From Chromera velia (lineage: Eukaryota; Sar; Chromeraceae), in NCBI GenBank assembly GCA_018398765.1, contig JAHBMJ010001838.1:10001-25564 (forward strand): 15,564 nt of DNA, in the 5' to 3' direction. The number at the start of each line of letters is the position of its first letter. Positions within the stretch are counted from its first letter, which is position 1. A model generated the notes under the pieces. It had not been told where the DNA came from, made no database searches, and was given only the letters and a program-made list of their open reading frames with translations. The translations under genes were made by a program, and so were the position numbers. Below, piece after piece: positions 9,948 to 15,564 of the stretch.

Positions 9948-10330
9948 CTCTGCTCGCGCGTCATGTAAGTGGTTCGTTGACACACCCCCATGGGTTGAAG
10001 AAGATGCCGCGCGAAGCGTGACAGTCTGTATGCGTGAATTGTTGAGCGCTCTTCTCGTTTTTGACGGCATTTGTAGTCTCTATGTCTCAGACTGCATCTC
10101 CCTGCGTGTTTTTTCTTTCCTTTCTCTTGTGCTTTCATGTCTGCAGGGGAAACTACTGGCTCAACAATGCGGGCAGCCTGAGGAGCAAAATGGAGGCTGA
10201 CGGCGTTTGGGACGAAGAGATGTCCGCTCTGCAGGCGGCTGTGCAGGCCCATAAGAACGACTTCGGGAGGGCCTCCCATATCTGGAACCGTGAGAAGGGC
10301 TTCGAGGTTCTCTGGGGTCCAAGTGTTTGA
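8788..10330 (+). CDS. unrecognised 135-residue protein, four exons
   Basis: Model: exons 8788-8865, 9316-9372, 9718-9806 and 10147-10330, totalling 408 nt (136 codons including TGA). Donors are GTGAGC, GTGAGG and GTCAGT; each acceptor is a CAG. Phases match at all three joins (0/0, 0/0, 2/1), the last completing an Arg codon. ATG 8788 has G at -3 and +4. The product is hydrophilic, without signal peptide or membrane helix. It has a helical N-terminus (SQLPALLDSLQLSAF), a basic stretch (MRKWGSLKPGKP), a helix (EESLTKLVSCLTRSLEEDRE), and a Trp-rich C-terminus (GNYWLNNAG, GVWDEEMSALQAAV, FGRASHIWNREKGFEVLWG). I do not recognise the family. The last exon is the most convincing and could be the tail of a larger gene if exons 1-2 are wrong. 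A shorter upstream ATG at 8774 is out of frame. Confidence 0.6.
9437..9493. repeat. (CAGT)n microsatellite in intron 2 of the 135-residue protein gene
   Basis: About fourteen consecutive CAGT units, one carrying a C-to-T change (AGTTAGTC), lie within the intron between 9373 and 9717. Each junction reads GTCAGT, the same hexamer used as a real donor elsewhere in this window. Confidence 0.95.
9880..9944. repeat. C-rich run and (TG)n microsatellite in intron 3 of the 135-residue protein gene
   Basis: A C-rich stretch (9868-9895) passes into TG dinucleotides at about 9905-9944. Both lie within the intron 9807-10146. Confidence 0.9.
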
Positions 10331-10890
10331 TCCCTAAGGCTTCCGTACCAGCAATTCTCCGCCATCCTCCCACCCCCACATGCACCCTGACCAACCCCCC
10401 CATCCGCCTCCAACCACCACAACCTCCACCGGGCCCACCCTCCCACCGTGCACCCGCGAGGGTTAATTCCCCCTCCACCACTACCACGACCAGCCCCCAA
10501 CCCCGCACGCGGGTAGAAGGGTCAAGAGGGCATAAGGGTAAAGCATCACCGCAAGATAGACCGCCACGCAGTCAAATCGTTGTGATGTCGCAGACGTGGC
10601 TGGAGACGGGAGAGAGACACAGTGGGGGGGATTGGCGCATCACGTTAGCATCGAGTGGGACCGCACGTACGGGCAGACGTTTGCCCTAGTTTGCCTACAT
10701 GAGAGCAAGGCTACAGGTATCGCATCATCGGGTGCCTCGGGGGCACAAGGGTGGAGGTGAAGAGAGCAGGATTACGCGGAGGTACGCGGAGGAGCAGCAG
10801 CGGGGGCGGCGTGATCAATCAAGGAGCGTGCCAGCCCGACAGGCTAGCCGACAGGGGCAAGGCCACTGGACCCCACACACAATGGTATTA
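10331..10890. other. GC-rich intergenic region, no gene supported
   Basis: The first 170 bases after the preceding stop are C-rich (CCACC/CAACC units). Later sequence is GC-rich and carries a short direct repeat (TACGCGGAGG-type, about 10773-10792). Open frames of 34-120 codons exist but have the composition expected from biased DNA. One stretch reads HVSIEWDRTYGQTFALV in the + direction (about 10638-10690) and could be an old coding fragment; I cannot assign it. Confidence 0.5.
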
Positions 10891-10894
10891 AAAA

Positions 10895-11454
10895 AGTATG
10901 ACAAATTTTAGAATTATTACTGAATTGAGTGTATCAACATGAATCTTGATTGAAACTTGGTTGATTAAAACTGCATAGAACTGCTAAGAACTGCGTTGGC
11001 TAAGAGATAAGTAATTTGTGCTCAACCAGTAACTTACAAAACTAGGTAGAATTTTAATTGATTTATTATTTAGTCTACATTTACATTGATTCTACAACAC
11101 ATTTTAGACGTCTGTGGCGTAGACGTAAGAATATGTAAGAAATAATAAGAAAAAGATATTCGCGGCAGTGACACGGCTTCTTATGTGAAATCGCCGCTTC
11201 TATTATGCTTACAGAGGGAGTCACTGGTCGTAGATAATTAATTAATACCAGAAGGGGATATATCCGGTAAGTATAGATAGATATCGAGAATTTAAAAGGT
11301 AACAGAAAACTCGACCAATCTCTGACAGGCTGTGAGGAAGGCTCTGAGCAATTCTACATGAGCATCATATTAAGCACCTGATGCACTCCGTGCGAATGGC
11401 CTGGAAAATAGGTCCCGGAGGGGACTATATAGCTCAGTATAATTTATGTCAACT
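10895..11454. other. AT-rich island with weak inverted-repeat-like ends (possible degenerate transposable element)
   Basis: Base composition drops sharply to roughly one-third G+C for about 560 bases between GC-rich neighbours. The ends resemble an imperfect inverted pair: AGTATGACAAAT...ATTATTACTGA at 10895-10924 against the reverse complement of the other end, AGTTGACATAAATTATACTGAG (11433-11454). Alignment needs gaps and no clear target-site duplication is seen. There is no open frame of note. A 6-bp inverted repeat with a 7-nt loop (ACGTCT-GTGGCGT-AGACGT) lies near 11107-11125. It could be a MITE-like element, an old LTR fragment, or simply AT-rich spacer. Confidence 0.35.
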
Positions 11455-11893
11455 GCCCCCTCAGCTTCGCTTTCCGGCCACCAGAGCGGGGCGGGGCGGC
11501 CCCGGGTCACGCCGCAGGGCGGGCCCACTGCGTAACACCCGGTCTGTTGACGCTCGACGATTCATGCATCGACGTCATTCAATTCTGACCTAGCTAAGTT
11601 TTCGCCCTCTTTTCCCATCAGGCTCTTTCCCGACGTCCTCGGCCGACGGTCCCCAGTGTCTCCCACAGAGCCTGCATTCTGAGAGACAGTGTTCATCGCC
11701 GAAGTGGAGCCCGTGGAAGCTTCTGTAAGGAGCGCTCAGCCTGCCCTTGAACGTATATATTGTCTTCATCGCTCAGGATCAAGCAACACACTCGCCGAGA
11801 CCTGAAAAAATCAGGGGGTGCCTTGTCGACCTCAGCTTTGTAACCTAACTGCAACAGACGACGCAAGGCTCTAGCCGTCTTTTCGTACCGGCA
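11455..11893. promoter_or_regulatory. upstream region of the enoyl-CoA isomerase gene
   Basis: GC-rich sequence with GC-box-like GGGGCGGGGCGG at about 11490-11501 precedes a TATATAT at about 11754, some 140 bases before the ATG at 11894. No other gene is visible. The promoter assignment rests on position only, and core promoter motifs are poorly defined in alveolates. Confidence 0.3.
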
Positions 11894-12394
11894 ATGTCAG
11901 AGGTGAAGCTCTCGTGGGAGGACAAAGACGACTCCCGTCTCTTCCGTCTCCAATTTCAGTCAGTCAATCAGTCTGCATGCGTCTGCCCGGGCGTGTGTCC
12001 CTCAGGAAGTCTCATAGCATGCTCTTCCGTTATCCAATCGGCCAGTCATTCAGTCAATCAGAAAGCCAAAAGGGGAGAAGAGAAGGGGCAAAGGAATATC
12101 CGGGAGATTTCCAACAGAAAGACGCACGCCAACACAATGACACACAGACAAACGCGCACGCACATAGAATCATTCGGGAACAGTGCAAGGCAGGCGGAAA
12201 AGTTCGTGGTCAGGCGAGGGATAAAAAAAGGCACTTCTGCAGAGAAGAAGAGAACGAGAGAGAGAAGCTTTGTGTGTGTGTGTGTGTGTGTGTGTAAGTG
12301 TGTGTGCAAGTGTGTGTGTATGTGTGCGTGTGTGTCAGTGAGTGAGTGAGTGAGTGAGTGAGTGAGTGTGTGTGTGCGTGTGTGTGTGCGTGTG

Positions 12395-12444
<50 letters not shown>

Positions 12445-14274
12445 TTCGTGCAGAACCCCGGAGGCACGAGTGACGCACCAACTGATCGGAGAGTTTCATG
12501 CTGCTCTGGACACTGTGGAGGCACATGAAGGTCTCTCTCTGTCTTTCTTTGGTTCCTGACTTTTATTCCCACTTCTCTGTTTCTCTCTCTTATCTGTCAC
12601 GCACGCTCCACCCTTCATTCTTCTCTTTCACTACTCCGTGTGTGTGTGTGTGTGTCTACCTTTTGGGTTCTTCTTTCCAGCACGGGATTGTTGACCCAGA
12701 CCTCTTTTATCTTCCTGCAATTTCATAAGCGTGAATGACGTTTATTCAGGTGTGCAGCCAGAGAGGAGCTGCGCTTGTGTGTCGATTTGTTTTCTTTTTC
12801 CTTCTTGCTGTGAGGCAGGGCCCTGCGCTTTGATTCTCTGCAACGACGGCAAGTTCTTCTCCAACGGTCTCTCCTTCGAGGCACTCATCGATGACCCTGA
12901 AAAACTTCTCAACAGCTTCCACACGCGTACGTGCTTCCTTTCTTTTTCTCTGACCTGAACAAACTTCTTATATCTGGGCTTTTTTTTCGTGGTGTGTATA
13001 AGCGTGCATTTCTCTCTCTTCTTTCCTTCCACACAGGTGCAGTGCGGGGTGTTTGTTCCCTGCTGCTCCTTTTTTCGTCGTGCTTGTTCATGCTTATTTT
13101 CTGTCGCCCGGCTGAGCTGGAAAGACAAGTCCGTCTGGCTTGCTGCCGCTCTGTCTGCCCTGACTCTGAGTCTCTCCTCCCTGCGCTCCTCTTTTACCCA
13201 ACCGCGTCTGCATGCGTGCAGTTTGAATATGCCAGGAAGGAAGGAAGGGAGGAAGGAAAGAAGGAAGGAAAGAAGGCCGCTCTCGACAGGTAGGTAGTCC
13301 GATGCCTTCATCCCGAAAAATAATTTCCGGGTGTTGAGAGAGACTGCGTGCAACTCTCCATGCTGTTTCCTTTTGATTGTTTTACAGCTGCCTTCCAAAT
13401 TCCGCTTCTACCTCCCTGCCTGCCTCCCTGCAGTGTTGGGGAGACTGCTGGGGTTTCCCATTCCCACAGTGGCAGCAATCAACGGGCATGCCGTCAGTCA
13501 GTGAGTCTTTTTTTCTTTTGTGTCACTCACTGAGGTGCTTGTTCGTTTCGATCGTTTTTTTTGTTTAGGGCTGCTCCGTTGTTTTTGTGTGTTTCTCTGC
13601 TGGTTCATTTGCTGGTCACTCCTCTTCTGTTTTTTCGATCGGGAACGTTCATCTGCTTGTTCGTGAGGTGGGTGGGGGAACATGAACAACTACTGCCAAA
13701 ATCAATCCAGTTGGGTGTAAAAGGAAAAAGAAGGGAGCATTGCGCTTTTGATCCGCTTCCTCTGTCGTGCCCGTGCTGGTTGTTTTTCTCCCGGCATGCT
13801 TCTCATCAGCATGGATGGATACAGATACGGTGCCAGTGTTTGAAATTCTCTAATCGTTCTTGCGTGGGGTGTCTTTTTGCTCTTTCTTTTTCTTCTGGTC
13901 CATCCACCCATCCGTCCATCTGTCTATCCATCCATGGGTCCATCCATCTTCGCTCGATCAGGGCCTGATTGCATGCATGCAGGCATTTTTATTCCTTCCT
14001 TCCTTTCCGTGCCTGCATGCACCTTTTCGTTTCGTTTTCAACTTTCTCGTTCGTCTCTTTCTCTAGCGTTTTTTTGAAAATGTCTTTCTGTACTGTTCTG
14101 CGTTTGGTTCTTTCTGCACTGTTCTCGGCGAACAGCACTGGGTACTCCAGATCCTATGACTGTATGTTTGTTTGTGTGCGTGCGTGGCTGCAGTTTGCGG
14201 GTGGAGCAATGATGGCGCTCGCATGCGACTTTCGTGTTATGAACAAGGAGAAAGGCTTTATCTGCGTCAATGAG
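11894..14274 (+). CDS. enoyl-CoA hydratase/isomerase family protein, probably delta3,delta2-enoyl-CoA isomerase (5' five exons; 3' end outside window)
   Basis: Model: exons 11894-11958, 12454-12530, 12819-12926, 13434-13492 and 14194-14274. They give 130 codons with matching phase at every join (2/1, 1/2, 1/2, 0/0). The enzyme shifts cis-3/trans-3 double bonds to trans-2 in enoyl-CoA during beta-oxidation of unsaturated fatty acids, usually in peroxisomes or mitochondria. Crotonase-fold landmarks are clear. GKFFSNGLSFEAL forms the first oxyanion-hole loop. FPIPTVAAINGHA leads into FAGGAMMALACDFRVM, the second oxyanion-hole glycines. GFICVNE carries the expected catalytic-position Glu at 14272-14274. 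The motif style (PIPTVAAINGHA-FAGGA) fits the isomerase branch rather than classical hydratase, but side activity cannot be judged. Members are about 240-260 residues, so roughly 110 C-terminal residues, including any PTS1, lie beyond the window. No N-terminal transit peptide is apparent. Confidence 0.9.
12270..12443. repeat. compound (TG)n-(AGTG)n-(TG)n microsatellite abutting the exon 2 splice acceptor
   Basis: TG repeats (12270-12294), then interrupted units, (AGTG)n at about 12338-12367, GTGTGTGTGC-type units, and an uninterrupted TG run to 12443 fill the end of intron 1 of the isomerase gene. The run stops ten bases before the CAG at 12451-12453 that begins exon 2. The opposite strand gives artificial Thr-His repeat frames. 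Confidence 0.95.
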
Positions 14275-14275
14275 G

Positions 14276-14277
14276 TC

Positions 14278-14310
<33 letters not shown>

Positions 14311-14392
14311 CAGACAGACAGACACAGACAGACAGACACAGACAGACAGACACAGACAGACAGACACAGACAGACAGACCGACAGAGAGAAC
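14276..14392. repeat. (CAGA)n with a 14-bp higher-order unit
   Basis: CAGA units begin directly at the intron 5 donor. After about six units the pattern becomes CACAGACAGACAGA repeated about five times, a 14-bp higher-order unit made of three CAGA copies plus CA. Confidence 0.95.
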
Positions 14393-14638
14393 CAACCGTT
14401 GGGGGTTCCTTCCGCTCTTTCGCTTGTCGGGGCAGGGCGAATCCTTCCTTCTTTGCTTCTTTCTAGGGGTCGCGAGTTGGGTCAATGAAAGGGAGACAAG
14501 GTGGCAGAGAGGACGGATGGATGGATGGCTGATATCGATCAAGCATGTATGCACAGAGGTCCTTTTTTCTTCTTCAAGTTCTAGAAGTCTGGGGGGCGAC
14601 TTTCTCTGACGGCTTCTTTGGTTGTTGCGCGTGTTGGG

Positions 14639-14757
14639 GGCAACTTTGATGATGGGATCTCAGGCAGCGCTTTTTTTTTCTTTTTTCTTTTGTGTATAAA
14701 AAAGAATTCTGTATGAAAAGAAAGGCAATTTTGATGATGGGATCTCAGGCAGCGCTT
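14639..14757. repeat. 34-bp imperfect direct duplication
   Basis: Copies at 14639-14672 and 14724-14757 differ at one position (CAACTTTG versus CAATTTTG) and share GATGATGGGATCTCAGGCAG. They are 85 bp apart, separated by T-rich and A-rich sequence. Confidence 0.9.
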
Positions 14758-14989
14758 GGTTTCTCTCCGTCCATCTCGCTCTCTGACTCTCTTATACTCT
14801 CTTGCAGACAAACACATACACACACCTGTCAGAGAATGATACAGACCTCCTCCACCGCTCCTCCTTTCTGTGCCTGCCTGAAGACATGCATGGCTGGCTG
14901 CACGCAAAAAAGGAAGAAAAGGAACTCCGCCGACACGGTCTCTTCTTCTGCGCGCGCTCTTCCCTTTTCTTTCCGATGAAATTCCCGTC

Positions 14990-15564
14990 CGTCTCTGTCT
15001 GCATTCCTTTCTCTTTTTCACCGTCCTTCTCTGTCTGCATTCCCTTCTCTTTTTCCCCGTCCGTCTCTGTCTGCATTCCTTTCTCTTTTTCCCCGTCCGT
15101 CTCTGTCTGCATTCCTTTCTCTTTTTCCCCGTCCGTCTCTGTCTGCATTCCTTTCTTTTTCCCCGTCCGTCTCTGTCTCCATTCCTTTCTCTTTTTCCCC
15201 GTCCTTCTCTGTCTGCATTCCTTTGTCTTTTTCCCCGTCCGTCTCTGTCTGCATTCCTTTCTCTTTTTCCCCGTCCGTCTCTGTCTGCATTCCTTTCTCT
15301 TTTTCCCCGTCCGTCTCTGTCTGCATTCCTTTCTCTTTTTCCCCGTCCTTCTCTGTCTGCATTCCTTTCTCTTTTTCCCCGTCCGTCTCTGTCTGCATTC
15401 CTTTCTCTTTTTCCCCGTCCTTCTCTGTCTGCATTCCTTTCTCTTTTTCCCCGTCCGTCTCTGTCTGCATTCCTTTCTCTTTTTCCCCGTCTTTCTCTGT
15501 CTGCATTCCTTTCTCTTTTTCCCCGTCCTTCTCTGTCTGCATTCCTTTCTCTTTTTCCCCGTCC
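14990..15564. repeat. 36-bp minisatellite, about 16 copies, running off the window
   Basis: The unit is CCGTCTCTGTCTGCATTCCT followed by TTCTCTTTTTCCCCGT. Copies differ mainly at one site (GTCCGTCTC versus GTCCTTCTC) plus rare changes. One copy near 15139-15170 lacks two bases (CTTTCTTTTT) and is 34 bp long. Because 36 is divisible by three, the minus strand reads as a 12-residue repeat (MQTETDGEKEKG, T or K at position 5). The 34-bp copy changes frame without meeting a stop, which argues against selection on that reading frame. Confidence 0.95.

Larger units (their letters stand above)
14275..15564 (+). other. start of intron 5 of the isomerase gene (no further exon found)
   Basis: After the donor GTCAGA at 14275 I looked for the conserved continuation (a VDLGLP/PGM-like segment) in all + frames and did not find it. 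The stretch holds (CAGA)n, a 34-bp imperfect duplication and the 36-bp minisatellite. An AG at 14807-14808 after a pyrimidine tract opens a phase-0 frame into the minisatellite, but its sequence does not resemble the enzyme. The intron appears longer than 1.2 kb, or the gene is broken here. Confidence 0.6.

Noticed and set aside
9980-10105. Possible extra exon (WVEEDAARSVTVCMRELLSALL) in the 135-residue protein gene
   Set aside because: The flanking exons 9718-9806 and 10147-10330 join in phase without it, and I found no acceptor/donor pair giving compatible phase. Not fully excluded as an alternative exon.
9485-10279. 264-residue minus-strand open frame
   Set aside because: It crosses the TG/CA microsatellite (giving Thr-His repeats) and lies antisense to phase-consistent + strand exons.
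11421-11490. tRNA-like 5' end (GGGACTATATAGCTCAGT)
   Set aside because: No D-stem partner (GAGC), no T-arm GTTCGA-type box and no closing acceptor stem downstream.
12210-12572. Minus-strand frames made of Thr-His repeats
   Set aside because: Direct translation of the TG/AGTG microsatellite; no independent protein-like sequence.
13388-13433. Upstream extension of isomerase exon 4 from the AG at 13386-13387
   Set aside because: It gives the wrong phase with exon 3, whereas the CAG at 13431-13433 joins in phase and matches the family spacing before GRLLGFPIPT.
14809-15000. Candidate isomerase exon 6 after the AG at 14807-14808
   Set aside because: The phase-0 frame is open but lacks the conserved sequence expected after the catalytic-position Glu, and it runs straight into the minisatellite.
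14990-15564. CRISPR-like array of 36-bp units
   Set aside because: The units are directly tandem with no unique spacers, there are no cas genes, and the context is eukaryotic.

Overview
The window looks like nuclear DNA of a eukaryote with spliceosomal introns of roughly 0.1-0.7 kb and many microsatellites. The hexamer GCATGC, core of the TGCATGC motif familiar from apicomplexans and their relatives, is strongly over-represented. My best guess is an alveolate, possibly a chromerid alga such as Chromera; this is inference only. Nothing looks bacterial: there are no operons, Shine-Dalgarno sites or CRISPR. All gene models were built by hand from reading frame, splice signals and phase agreement across introns.

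Layout. 1-3400 is mostly simple-sequence DNA (polypyrimidine tract, TA/AG, TC/TG repeats) with an uncertain small ORF (1075-1251) and an ambiguous minus-strand open region (1851-2805). 3420-4430 is a Cid1-type nucleotidyltransferase (non-canonical poly(A) polymerase / terminal uridylyltransferase) that can be recognised end to end but is broken by a 5-bp duplication inside the catalytic motif, a 1-nt shift and a stop. 4427-8316 is a leucine-rich-repeat gene (disordered N-terminus, LRR array, coiled coil, small C-terminal domain) interrupted by one extra C in a C10 run. 8788-10330 is a compact four-exon gene for a 135-residue protein I do not recognise. 10331-11893 is intergenic: a GC-rich part, then an AT-rich island (about 10895-11454) with weak terminal-inverted-repeat-like ends, then a GC-rich stretch before the last gene. 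11894 to beyond the window holds the first five exons of an enoyl-CoA hydratase/isomerase family gene, closest to delta3,delta2-enoyl-CoA isomerase. Its fifth intron runs into a 36-bp minisatellite that continues past the window end.

All confident genes lie on the + strand, and no functional link between them is evident. The isomerase would act in beta-oxidation of unsaturated fatty acids, the nucleotidyltransferase (if functional elsewhere) in RNA tailing, and the LRR protein probably in protein binding. No proven new system is present. The most promising leads are the intact-but-broken nucleotidyltransferase, the orphan four-exon gene, the GTCAGT-rich splice donors, and the TG-repeat 3' splice site in the isomerase gene.
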